A DNA stretch of 64,000 bases, taken from Metarhizium brunneum (Eukaryota; Ascomycota; Sordariomycetes; Hypocreales; Clavicipitaceae). A program made the position numbers and the translations under genes. Of this stretch, positions 10,649-21,725 are shown one piece after another; positions within the stretch are counted from its first letter, which is position 1, and each line of letters opens with the position of its first letter. The stretch spans positions 682,001-746,000 of the forward strand of contig NC_089422.1 in NCBI RefSeq assembly GCF_013426205.1, read 5' to 3'. Under the pieces are notes generated by a model that was not told the DNA's origin, ran no database searches, and worked only from the letters and a program-made list of their open reading frames with translations.

Positions 10649-13449
10649 TTTGATGCTGGTCCTACGACAGGCAAAAGGGTCTTCATGCCAGTATAGGTGT
10701 TTTCGAAAGACAGTGTCGGAAAGACCAAAATGGTTTGATCAAATGAAAGGCACTGAATGATGATTGTCACCGAAGATAGACCCTATGGTGGTTGGAAAGG
10801 AGTCGGTTGGAGTTGGGATCCAACAGTCGCCGCCACGACTGCTTGAACTTGGCTCACAGTAGCCTCCAGTGTTGCGATAATAACAGCTCAACCGAGTGAG
10901 CTGTAAGCGAGCAAAGTGGTGAGAGTGAAGAATGAGAAAAAAATGACGAGGCGCTTTAATTGTAACTTGCAGATATTGCTAACTTTATGTAGGTTAGATT
11001 AATGGGGATGAAATGATGGCTTTCCTTGGAGTCTATACTAGATATCGTCGAAGGGAAAGAGGAAGCTTCGGCTGGCAAAAGGATGTCGTTCCACAAGCGG
11101 CGCGGTCTGGTGTTTATGAAAAGAAAATTTCCCCTGTCGACACCAAGCCCGTGCTAGCCTTGTACTACCACACTCTATGGCCTGATGGGCCCAGCTAAAA
11201 CTCAAAGCTAGGGTGCTGCCGAACATTAAAGTGACTCAGGAAATGCTGCCCAGGCGTGCCGGGCATAGCCACCACATTTTTTTGGCTCGTTTGCCCCAGT
11301 CTAGACACGCACACGGCCATTATCAGGCCCATTCGAAAATAAGATGAAAAATTCTTTGCCCTCGCTCAGTTCAATAGAGTAGCGGGGCAAAAATCCGCAC
11401 ATACATACATATGTAATTCTTTCGCGTGGCGTTGGGCTTGGGGTACGGAGACTTGGCGGCGTCCAGGTCGATGGGTCGTACGGAGTACAGAAGAATCAGT
11501 TCCTCGTTGAATCGCCGGCGGCTTGCATGAGCATCCGAAGTCACCAGTCTTGGCATATTGTTTCTCACTCCGGAGTCAAACCCGATGGCCTGTGGTGACG
11601 GCGGATGACTTGCCCAAGTGCAATCCTCAGTGGTGTATATACACACATGAAGGCATGTAATCGTCTTTCCCGTACACGGGGCCGGACGATTTGCCATGTT
11701 GGTATCATCTCGACAGCGTTTGCACTTCGTGTGCTTGTCCCTGAGATTCTCTGCGCGCCACCTCTTCTGCTCGAAAAGGGTCTGGTCCCTTGGCTTCCAA
11801 GACGCTAGGAATTTGAGCACGGTGGCAGTGCTGGGGGAAGCGCAAACGTATGTACTCCGTACACGGGTCGACGTCGTGCGAGGTAGGCTCAGGTAGCCGA
11901 TGCAACCAACCCAACTGGTTCGGCGCCATTGCCGGAGTGGGGGACGGGATGGAGGTGATGATGGCCATGAGGGCGATGAGGGCGATGATTGCCTGGCATT
12001 GGCTACAAGTGGTACGTATCTGGCCTCGACCTCCATGGCCCTTCGGTGTGCCGCCAGCCAGCCCGATTCTCCAAAGGTTCCTTATTGCCGCAGTGGAGGG
12101 GGAGTGGATGCACTTGGTGAACCGAATCTCTGGTCCAGACAGTGGAATCCCCTGCATTACGACTACCCTTGCGACCACCTATTGTAATTATCCGTGTCTC
12201 TCCGACGCCGTACAAGTTCGGCAGGATCACGATTGCCTCAGCTCTGGCTATCATGGCGGTTGGTCCAGGATTTTCCTAGGCCTACGGCGGTAGTTGGTCA
12301 GTTCACTATCGACAGTGACGAACCAACAGGATGTGGACGAAAATTACACGTCCGTTGGAATGGCTTACCTCCAAATTCTGACCAACAATGTGCTACATGC
12401 GGCTGGCACCGGTGAGCATGGACAGATGGTTACACCATCGCCTTACGCTTAATTTCTTCTTTATATCCGGAGAGGCTGTTACACACGTCCTCTCTGTTGG
12501 CTTTGACTGTGTCAGGGCCCTCCCTGTCTAGGCACTCAACGAGGCTGTGTGGTCGAACGAACGGTTGCGGTCACTAGCTCGGTCACTTTCCGTCTTGGTT
12601 GGATTGTCTGATATGAGGTTTTTTTTTTCGAGCATCAAAAAAATATTTCTAAACGTATCCGACGGGATCGATCGAGGCTCCAGATCTGTCCTCAGCCCAC
12701 AATGGTGATGAACTTGCACGGCTCACAATCTGAGAATCGCAACATGGTCAAAGTAGCCAGATAGCGGACATGGTATGAACTCGATGGTTTGCAAGTTTCA
12801 ACTGGCAGCTTCACGATTGATCGACCCCTGCTGACCGAAACTCCTCCCTGCTTTGTTCACAATAGTGAGCGGCGTACAGCGGTGCAGAATAGTGACACGA
12901 ATTTTGGATACTGAGCAAACTTGCTAGGTAGCTCTCAGCTTCGGGGCAACTTGGATGCCGGGATTCAATATAACGAGTGCTTGCATCGCACGAAGCGTAT
13001 GTCGTGTTTGAAAGCATGGCTCCTCAATAGCAGATTGTGCACCGCTTGTGCACGAGCTTACAGGCAGGTAACGCCTGAGGCAACAGCTGCTATACGCGCT
13101 CCTTCCTCAGTTGGCATCTGGCATCTGGCATCTGGCACCTGACCAGACATCGGGAAATGCTTTGTGTCCGTTGACGAGCATTAGCAATACTGCCGATATC
13201 TTTCCTGGCGGCCCAAAATGTCAAGCTGGCACCTTCTCTGTTGCTTCTGAAGCATTGTGAAGGGCGGCACTACAATCTCCACGTGCAAAGGTTACCAATT
13301 TGCTACATATCTCCCTGATTCGACTCGCCCAAATTTATCAACAACTTCTACAACCCGTGTTGCAATGATTTTCCCCGCACTATTCTGCATTTCTTTCAAG
13401 TTGCGCTGCCTTCAAATGTTTGTTACCTTGGCTCATTCTACAGAGAGCA
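10649..13449. other. Gene-free stretch upstream of the ATPase gene
   Basis: 2.8 kb with no supportable gene. The part next to 10648 is the ATPase promoter. Minus-strand frames at 11371-12036 and 11705-12178 arise from repetitive GATGGC/GGCGAT sequence and show no family signature. Two exact copies of the decamer TACGGAGTAC (either strand) lie at 11479-11488 and 11852-11861, with a partial copy at 11444-11450. Confidence 0.5.
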
Positions 13450-13845
13450 GTAAAAGCGTGAATTGCTCGGCGGGCTTACTATTTTTGCTAGGTGCGCTCA
13501 CGCCCTACTAGGTACCGGGCTATTAGGCTTTATATTATAATATATTATATAATAAATAAATATATTATAATATAAATAAATATATTATAATATAAATAAA
13601 TATATTATAATATAAATAAATATATTATAATATAAATAAATATATTATAATATAAATAAATATATTATAATATAAATAAATATATTATAATATAAATAAA
13701 TATATTATAATATAAATAAATATATTATATAATAAGTAAATATAAAAAGTTTATATATAATAAATACTTACTAGGTAGGTAGCTAGTAGGGGAATAAGCA
13801 CACTTAGCAAAAAGAGTGAGCGCGCCGAGCAATTCATGTAAAAGC
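13450..13845. mobile_element. Non-autonomous TIR transposon (MITE) with AT minisatellite core
   Basis: A 380-bp element (13458-13837) flanked by the identical 8-bp direct repeat GTAAAAGC (13450-13457 and 13838-13845), read as a target-site duplication. Its ends are inverted repeats of about 58 bp (13458-13516 against 13777-13837), beginning with the shared TGAATTGCTCGGCG. They are roughly 80% alike; most differences are C/T or G/A transitions, as expected from RIP or cytosine decay. The centre is a 20-bp AT-rich tandem repeat and contains no coding sequence. Eight-bp duplications are typical of the hAT superfamily, but the terminal bases are not a classic hAT end, so superfamily is uncertain. 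It sits about 240 bp upstream of the gene at 14087. Confidence 0.8.
13531..13745. repeat. 20-bp AT minisatellite inside the TIR element
   Basis: Eight perfect head-to-tail copies of the unit TATATTATAATATAAATAAA fill 13561-13720, with variant half units on both sides (13531-13560 and 13721-13745). Composition is pure A+T in the perfect part. The array could expand or contract by slippage or unequal exchange. Confidence 0.95.
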
Positions 13846-14086
13846 TGCTAGTCCAAGAAGGTAAGGTGCGACGCGTTGGAGTGCAAATGCTAGCAAATCA
13901 AAAGTCATGAACAGGGCAACTGCAGGCCCACTTACATGTATCGACGTGACGTCAGCACATGCTAGCTCAGTCGGTCCACTTGACGTTTCGAAACCAGCTG
14001 GCTGCCTGCGAGGATCATTGTCATCCTCCCTCAACACCAAACACACGTAACTCATCCTTCGCTTTTCGCAACCCTTGCGGGTACGT
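13846..14086. promoter_or_regulatory. Promoter of unknown conserved gene
   Basis: A 240-bp gap between the TIR element and the next gene. It contains a perfect TGACGTCA palindrome at 13947-13954, the consensus for CRE/ATF-type bZIP factors, 133 bp before the first in-frame ATG. No other feature was recognised. Confidence 0.4.
13947..13954. promoter_or_regulatory. TGACGTCA (CRE-type) bZIP site
   Basis: A perfect 8-bp palindrome matching the ATF/CREB binding consensus, placed 133 bp upstream of the ATG at 14087. The match is exact but unsupported by expression data. Confidence 0.4.
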
Positions 14087-15343
14087 ATGCTCTACTTATT
14101 AGTGTCTCTAGTCTTCCTGAGCTTCATCATGGCGCACATTGTACCAAATCTTTTGCTCACCCGGTTCCGTCAAATGCCCTTTCCACCTCAAAACCGCGAA
14201 ACACCAGAACCTCGACCGTCCGACAAGACCGATGCAGACGATGGAACCTACCATCCAACCCCCATTGACATTGTTGTCGTGCGTATCATGCTCATCCGCT
14301 CTGTGAAACTGCCACCTGACTTGGTCGATGCCATTTTCGACTATGCTGAATACTGGGCTCATTCTACCAACGCAATCGACTACCGGGCAGAACATCAAGA
14401 ACTTCTGCGGATTAGTGGTGCTTGTAAGAACGAAGATCAATTTCTGGTTAGCCACTCCGTTGCGTTATATCATGGCTACATTGCAGAACTAATTGATCCC
14501 ATCTTGCTCAGCTTCGTTCGTACCCAGTAGGGTTGACAGGTATCGACGGCCAGGACACCCTGTCCGAAGAGCTGGCCTATGATACTCAAGAGGCGACGCC
14601 CCTTCCCAGGGGGACGGATTGCGATGCCAAATATTTTGCAAAATTAGCAAAATACCCAACCCCTCGACTGCTCAACCCAGCGCGCAAAGTTGTCTTTAAG
14701 ATTAAAAGTCATGATCAAGGGTGGGCTAGTGGAAACGAAGAGAAGGGAACGTACAAGGGGTCATGGACTTGGTTTGAAGCTGGATTAGAAAAGTTTGACG
14801 CGGCACAAACAAGTAAGGCCCCCAATCTGTTGACTTGATAACTGCCGAACCGTTGCCAACATTTACCTGCTAGGCGATGCGCAGAGTACGCGAGATGCAC
14901 CACAAGAAACGCGCGAATCAGACAGTTCCGCTCTCCCTGTGCGCGCACTCCGGGCGGTTTATCCAAAAATTGAGCAATTGCCAAAGAGTGACGACGACGA
15001 AAACAAGGAGAAGGAGGATGAGAATGAAAGTGAAGCCGAAGCGAAATATAAATATGTACATCATCTTGAGGCCCAGCCTGAATGGGAAATCCACCGGAAC
15101 TTGAGGGCAGTAGGTGCTTTGCAAGAACACGTCGTCACCTGGTCATATTTGGATGATATCAAGGCGGAATCAGATGCCGGCAAGGTGCTCGACGATCAGG
15201 GACGTGGCCGGGCAACTGGTGACGGATCATTTGTTCGAAGCTTAGTCTTGGGCGATGTCATTACCGTCTGGGGCAAGGCGAGATTTCCAGGATGGGTGAA
15301 CTGTGGGGATAGCGTGAAAGTGGAAGTTTACTGGGCTGTTTGA
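14087..15343 (+). CDS. Conserved fungal protein of unknown function
   Basis: Three exons (14087-14446, 14512-14812, 14874-15343) separated by introns of 65 and 61 bp, both GT..AG and both frame-keeping; 376 residues. A second in-frame ATG at 14129 would give 362 residues and remove the first hydrophobic segment, so the start is uncertain. The N-terminal part may be a membrane anchor. A helical segment (KLPPDLVDAIFDYAEYWAHS) resembles the start of an F-box-like helix, but I do not claim that domain. The middle and end contain a Trp-rich beta-type module, with KIKSHDQGWASGNE, GSWTWFEAGLEKFD, HVVTWSYLDD and a final LVLGDVITVWGKARFPGWVN. An acidic, Glu-rich linker splits the module near residue 260. 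I recall similar architecture in hypothetical proteins of related fungi but know no function. Confidence 0.8.
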
Positions 15344-16422
15344 GATGTGGCCATGGATTTGAGCGGGTTTGATACGCCAAGTAGCCTTTAATACGTATCG
15401 TTCACGAAACATTCAAGGACAGGCCCCATTTTATTCAAATTGAACTGCTCATACTGGTCACATGCAAGCAGTCATGGTTAGACAGCTTCCACGTTCAGCC
15501 TCGTCTAGGTCGTCGACTCATCAAGCCTGAAAAGAGAAGTCAAGTCTCAAGAATGGCAGATACTTGAGACCGCGGCTTTGGAGGCTAATTTTCTCGGGGA
15601 AGACTAGACCGCGGACTCTTGTGCAGGTGCCGAGACCTTGGCCGATATATCGCCCGCACCTGTTCAATGTTCCGGCCGGGTCCGGGAAAAGCCCCACTGC
15701 GCCGATTCCGAGCCCGAGGAGGGGAGCCCGCCGGTTACTCTACGACCTCCGTGCCATTGTGCCGTTGTGCCGTTTCGTTCCAACCACAGAATAGACTGCT
15801 GATTGCCAAGCGCAAGGCGAAGAGTAGAGTACCTCGCTTCAAGCTCCTTGAAGAAGAAATGCGGGGATCATCCAATTATTGCTTGAGACAGGCGCCGAGG
15901 ACACGAACGAGGATATAGGACACTGTCTCTAGCATTTTGATACGAAGTCAAAGGTCAGAAAAAATCTACGTCTGGTCGTAGCCTGAATACTTGAGGCCCA
16001 ATAGTATGAGGGGTTACAGCATCGATTTATCACCACGATCGCATGCGACCAGAGTTCCCAGTGGACAATTCGAAAGACGGGGGAGAGCTCACCATCCACC
16101 AAGAGCAGGAGCAACTCCACGGCTGTTCGCTCGGAAGATACAGACAAGAGGCTCGGCTTTTTTAACGAGTCGCTGGACCAGCTCATCAACCACTTCATCA
16201 CCCTGCATGGTCCCTGTTCCAGGCCAGCCGCGGCTGTGCAGTGGCTGGGATGCATGCTCGCCTTGCCCCCAACGGACACACGCCTGCATCACCTGAAGTG
16301 CTGACACTCAGATGCGCTTAAAACCGTGCCTCGTTCCTCTCCCTCTTCCAGCGCACGTTCAGACGTTCGACAATGCCAACGCTATCTACGGACTGTACCG
16401 CCGCGGCTCCCTCTCCCTCTCC
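15344..16422. other. Intergenic region, no gene seen
   Basis: About 1.1 kb between two plus-strand genes. Short frames near 15564-15918 and 15991-16296 have no motif or start context worth calling. The last 300 bp presumably serve as promoter for the ubiquitin-like-domain gene. Confidence 0.5.
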
Positions 16423-19111
16423 ATGGAAGTGGCTCTGACATTCGGCAGCCTCGGCGACATCATCCAGCTCTGCCAACTCGCCATCCAGCTCGGCCGCGCA
16501 GTCGGCGTGGGATGCGGGGCCGCCGGCGGCGGAAGTACCAGGGAATACCAGCATCTCCGGCATGACCTCGACGTCCTGGTGCGGGTGTTGATGCAGGCAA
16601 GTTGGCCCCCTTTGTCCGGGGAGAGCTAGCTCCCTTTTTGCTCACCGTGTATGCGCCGTAGGTCGTGGCCACGTACCAGCAGCACGAGCTCTCGCCGTGT
16701 CTCCAAGTCCTGGACGATGTGTCCAAGTCGGTCGTCGACGAGTGTGCGAGCCTCATCCAAGACACGCTTCAGCACCTGCGCTCGCGCTACGGGGGCAGTC
16801 TCGGCGCAGAAGGATCCGGGAACAAGATCAGGGATATAGTCAAGCGTATTGAGTGGAGCGTGAGAGAGACGCAGAGGCTTGAAAAGCTTCGGGAGAAGTT
16901 GCGCGAGGGGGTGCAGAGGCTGTCGCTGCTGACGGGCCTGGCTGCAGAGTGAGCATACCTTCCCCGTACCGTTCTATTTTGTTTTGACTAGAGTGTTGAC
17001 ACTGGCTGCCGTGAAAGGAAATCCGCTCGAGTCGACAACGCGACCGTGTTGGCGCGGATCGATGAGGTTCAGCGGCTGGCGTCGCAGGCGCGAAGCGGCC
17101 AGGGGGAAATACTCGCGTTTCTAAAGAAGCATCGCGCCGCGAATGAGGACCAGGGACACAAGCAGATACAAAAACTTGGCGAGGTCTCTCGCCAGCTCGA
17201 CGTGCAGGAGAAGGGGGGCCGCGCTATTCTAGCGGTGGCTAGGGATGCGTTCCGTGGCATTATCGAGGTCAAGAAGCTTCTGGCACAGGTGTCCCAGAAT
17301 GTCATTGACTTGCAGGTCGTAGCCTCCAATTCCATATGCATCCGCCCGCTTGATCCCACCAGGGGGGTGCCTGTCATTCTGGAGGACGCCTTGGGACGAT
17401 CGCTTGAGATCCCAGCTCAGTGGATAGATACTCTGGAGTGGGAGGTGAGCCAAGTGAACCAGATGGATGGAGTGTTTTTTCTTAACCTGCTAACTGATCA
17501 TGACCTAGGTGCTGAATGGCCTGCTTGCCGGCTACTTCAAAGGCCACAAGGGCCAGGACATGGTTCAAAGGCAGGACTACGCTCTGGAAGAGAGCACGAC
17601 TGGTCGAGATCTCAACACGTCCTTGCCGCTACGCCGCAGCTTGAGAAGAGGCATGAAGATCAATATGAGCATGATTTTTTACGGCACAGAAGTCGTGGTG
17701 GGGGCTTGTCCTCGTTGTCACACGGTGACAGACGCACCGGAAGATGTAAATGTTCAATGGTACGTGCATGTTTACCATCGCCGGGGCACTTTGAGAGCAT
17801 ACACTCATGGGTACTAGCCAAACCGACGACTGCGGTATGTGGTTCCGTATGCAGAAGCAGGTTGTCAAGGCGTGTGGTCTGGCCTCTACCACTGAGGACG
17901 GCGACGGCGCTTCTTCCGAGACGCTTGCTGCAGGAGAAGCGACGGCCGTGACGAGCATACCCGTCGAACCGGGAGACTTCCAGAGGGTACGGCTCCTGCG
18001 TCAATACGAAGTGCCACCACGGCCCAATGCCCAAGTCGTTGATGCCGAGCTGGCTCCGCCGCCGGCTCCAAGTACTCCGAGCAATGAGCTCGCAGATTCT
18101 TCGGATACGGAGCCGATGAGATCAGAGCTTTCTGAATCGGAAGCCTCAGTCCCGGCAGGAGGGTCGAAGCATCGATCAAAGCGAGCTGATACGGGCTCCC
18201 TCCCCTCCAACACTTTTGCTCGCGCTGGTGCGGGCCACAAGGACAAACGCTGCGGGTGCACCACAGACATGTTCACCTACGTATACCCCGATGGCCACTC
18301 AGAGACCATAGCCAGGCCATCTCTTTGTCCCCAATCCCGCCACGGCTTGCCCTGCCGCAGGAACGTCGTCTTTCAGCACCCGCCGCTTTATATCCCTTTT
18401 GGCGTATGCCCGCCGGGAATGGCTCCGCCTCCGCCGCCTCTCCCGGCTCATTATTCTGCGCCGCCTACGTCCGACCGGCGTTTCTACCCGGTCACGCCTG
18501 GTCCGGTTCCTTGCTCAGTCCCGTCTGTACAGAACATGCCTTCTGCAGGCTTCGACGCCGATGTGTCTGACCTCTCCTTGCCGCGGAGTAGTAGCCTGCC
18601 CCGAAAGTCTCGCTCTCGCGGGTCTGCCGTATACGTTAATGGTGTATGTGTTGATGGTCAAAAACGCCATGCCACTGCCGCAGCGAGGCAGACCCGGCTT
18701 CGTGAGCGACCTGTAGCTACTGGCAGCGCGCCTCTGCCAGGCCACGGAGACGCAGGCAGTCGTAACCGGGAAGTTTACAGAGCCCAGGAGCCTCGGAGGG
18801 AGAAGAACAGCCGGCGGAAGAGACTCGCGGAGGTGACGCACACGCGGACGACGGACATGGGTGAGGGGAGCGCAACTCTCCGGGACCAGGGACATGGCGC
18901 GAACCGAGAGATGGCGGCAGGATCGGTAGTGGTTCCGCCTCAGGCGAACTGGTATAGGCATAGGCCTCTCGGGGGGCAAGGCAGGGAGGAGGAGGCACAG
19001 CGGAGGCGACTGATGGAGCGCATGATGCCTAGGAGGCGGGCGACGGTAGAACCGGCAAGTCAACGTCGGAGAAAGGTGGCCGATAATGATGGCGTGTACA
19101 GGTGGGAGTGA
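16423..19111 (+). CDS. Ubiquitin-like-domain protein with Cys cluster and disordered tail
   Basis: Five exons (16423-16596, 16662-16948, 17018-17444, 17509-17759, 17818-19111) give 810 residues. The first intron has a GC donor (GCAAGT..TAG); the others are GT..AG. Residues 1-150 are helical (MEVALTFGSLGDIIQLCQLA, then VVATYQQHE), like the N-terminal module common in fungal NACHT and STAND-related proteins. Residues 155-250 look coiled. Around 267-395 lies a fungal ubiquitin-like domain, shown by GVPVILEDALGRSLEIPAQW, with four cysteines (Cys363-x2-Cys366 and Cys380-x4-Cys385) that could bind zinc. The remaining 400 or so residues are disordered, rich in Pro, Ser and Arg. Members of this group are often annotated only as ubiquitin-like-domain proteins; a signalling or incompatibility role is plausible but unproven. 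No nucleotide-binding or effector domain follows. Confidence 0.85.
16597..16661 (+). other. GC-AG intron
   Basis: The intron joining residues 58 and 59 of the ubiquitin-like-domain gene begins GCAAGT and ends TAG. No GT donor nearby keeps the frame from VLMQ into VVATYQQHE, so a non-canonical GC donor is the best reading. Confidence 0.7.
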
Positions 19112-21137
19112 TAGTTTGTATTTTTGCTTTGAGGTAGGGGAGTCGAGGTGCTTTATGGTGTGCGGGGGCAAGATAGTTTGTTGTGATATCAGGTGCCTGA
19201 TGGGAAATTTGGCAGGGTAGGATATTTATCATGATTGATGGGCTTTTTTATACAATGACCTTGTATTACTTGAAGATGGTATGAGTATGTGATAACAGAA
19301 GTATGCATGGTGGGATGGCCGCCAAACTATACGGGTGATGCCCGTGATGCCCGTTTGGAAACTACATTGAGGGATACTGGTAACGATGCTGTAGTGGGAT
19401 TTCTGTTGAACATCTGTGCTGAACCTGGTGCGTGATGTCTCGACTAGCCACTTGAGATTCTGGTCTTGGTCTTTGACGCCCTTTGCCACTGCGCTTCAGC
19501 TTTCAAGACAGCCGTCATGCACCTGGCATATTTGGCCTTGATGTCGTAGCATTGGTAAGTAGATTGAGGAAAGAAGACGCAAGGGCATTACTTGCACAAC
19601 GGTATACTTGGCTGAGGAGGTGGACCACGCAAGCGCCTTGCTGCCGAGACACGCCGCAGTGTAATTATTTGCATCTGGCTAGATTGTTTACACCATTTGT
19701 ATTTGAGACTAGGTGTCGCGGGTTCGTCATTATCCGATGAGTGTATATCCTCCGTGGCAGTGTGGTCACGGAACGGGCGGCATCCCAGACGGAGAGCATA
19801 TTTTTACCGTACATGTAGGATAATTACATGTAGTATGCTACGATGAGTATGGATCTGACAATGGCTCCGACAATTGACGGATGCGCTGGAGGAACTGGTC
19901 CACTTGCAGCAGGGCGAGGAAGCCATGGATAGGCCCAGTACTGGCATACCATCGCAACATTGAAGTTACATGTACTATGAGTGCAGAGCATGTAGCAGAG
20001 TTGGGAAGGGAGGAGAGGGAGCAGGGCCGCCTGGAAGAGATTTGGAATAACGCGGGTACCTCTTGAGTACGGTAAAGTGCAATTGATCTCTTGTATCTAG
20101 TCCAGTGCCCTTGTTCACTTACTATTTCCACCTTTTTTGGTTCAGAAAGCTGCTGGTTGGAGTACTTGGGACGGCTAGCAGTACGTATATCATGACTCAT
20201 AACAGATACGCGGGCATGCGTACACCTTTATCTCTTGGTTCTCGCTGCGCAAGAGACTTGGCCTGCACCTTGGCTTACTCAAAGCAATAAAAAACCGAGA
20301 CTGTCGAGGCCCTAGCCTTGTCCGGCGATTGCTATTTTATAATGGCTGTAGGGAGTACCTGCCCTTGATTTGCCACTTGACGGGTGGATGTTGAAGTGAC
20401 ATCGCTTGCATGGAATCGTGTTGAGAATTGGAGCAGCATGTAGCTGTTCGTGCCTCTGTCCCCACTAATTTCCTAATGTAGTTATTACATTACACCTCGA
20501 CTCTGGCGTATTATATCAAGACTCAATGCACAATCGTGCCGGCTACAGATGCGTGTTTAGATTGGATAGATGTCCAGTCATTGTGACTGAACTCGTCGAA
20601 ACGGGAAAACAAGTACAGCACCATGGAAAAGCCTACGAATGTTTGCCAGACGACGTCACGAACGGGCAGGTGATTTGATATGAGACATGTGGCTGATAAT
20701 GGCTCTGCCAAGAGAATCACTGGATTTTGACTCTTACAAGGATTCGCCGTCTTGGATAGATGAGAAAACAGCGCTGCCCCAACTGGCAGGCATTCAACAG
20801 GACGTGAGGAAACTTGGCGAGCAAATGCTTTGCTGCCAACTGCTGGTTAATCCAAGTCGGTTTTTTTAATACTGCAAAAGAGAGTCGAGGTCACGAAAGC
20901 ATGGCAAATAAAGATTGGGAAAACTAGAGATGTATTGACTTGTGAACACTAGTAGCTTCCCGGATTTTCTATCAAACTATTGCAGCGCACCGTCGTGAAG
21001 GTTTTATGCGAACCAAACCACCTGACTAGCTTCTCCAACAATTCCACTGCCGAAAAGGGCCAATATTAAGATGGCTACATCTCCCCGTTGCCCATCCGAT
21101 GCGTATGGCGCCTTTTCTGTACAACCATGGGTTGCAT
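19112..21137. other. Intergenic region, no gene seen
   Basis: 2 kb between the ubiquitin-like-domain gene and the hydrophobin. Only short frames without motifs are present on either strand. It contains the 3' regions of both flanking convergent genes. Confidence 0.5.
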
Positions 21138-21560
21138 TTAAAGGTTGACGTTGGTGCAGGGGAGGTTGATGAGACCCTGGAAAGGAGGTTAGCAGCTGTG
21201 GATAATGTATAGCTGTCTTTCGAAGTCGACTTACGTTGGAGTTTCCAGTGCAGCAGGCAACCTGGTTGGTGCACTGGTTCTGGATGGGGAGCAGAGCTGT
21301 TTCGTAATGTTAGTCGACGGCCACGCTGTTGCGTGCTCGTGGTCCGACTCACCAAGAATGTTGATAGGTTGGCAGTTGCCACCCAGAAGGCCGTCGAGGA
21401 CACCGCCGCTGTCGCCGCGGTTGCAGCAAGAGAGCTTCTGGTGGTTACCGCACTGGGCGTTGGCATCACCGTAAGAAGGGTGAGGCTTCTTGTGCTCATG
21501 GGGAGCAGCCAGGGCGGTGGCAACGGTGGCAGCAGCAACGAGGATCTTGAAGAGAGACAT
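21138..21560 (-). CDS. Class I hydrophobin
   Basis: Three exons on the minus strand (21560-21353, 21296-21235, 21176-21138) encode a 102-residue secreted protein. The start gives a clean signal peptide (MSLFKILVAAATVATALAA). Eight cysteines follow in hydrophobin order: C-x7-CC-x16-C-x14-C-x5-CC-x11-C. The spacing fits class I (close to its lower limits) and not class II. Hydrophobins assemble into amphipathic films on conidia and aerial hyphae and help attachment to hydrophobic surfaces. The sequence between Cys1 and Cys4 (NHQKLSCCNRGDSGGVLDGL) resembles, from memory, ssgA-type hydrophobins of insect-pathogenic Hypocreales. Both introns are short (56 and 58 bp) with canonical ends. It is the only intact gene between 19.1 and 30.2 kb, next to a gene-poor island. 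Confidence 0.93.
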
Positions 21561-21719
21561 TTTGAAAATGTTGTTTAAGTGAAAGTTGTGAGTGAAAGTA
21601 AGCTTGGTAGAACCAAAAAGGTAATTAAGGAATTAGATGGGGAGATGATTGAAAGCTGAGAGAATGTTGCTGTTGTGAGTGAGAGTGAGATGATGGATTG
21701 GACGGCGGGAAGCAAGCAC

Positions 21720-21725
21720 TTTATA
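21720..21725 (-). promoter_or_regulatory. TATA box of the hydrophobin gene
   Basis: TATAAA on the minus strand (within CTATAAAGTG), 160 bp upstream of the hydrophobin ATG. A canonical TATA box fits a strongly induced, developmentally regulated gene. Position suggests a 5' UTR of about 130 bp. Confidence 0.45.

Noticed and set aside
11371..12178. Minus-strand frames of 221 and 157 codons, one with a hydrophobic run
   Set aside because: The hydrophobic run comes from repetitive GATGGC/GGCGAT DNA; no start context or splice pattern supports a gene.
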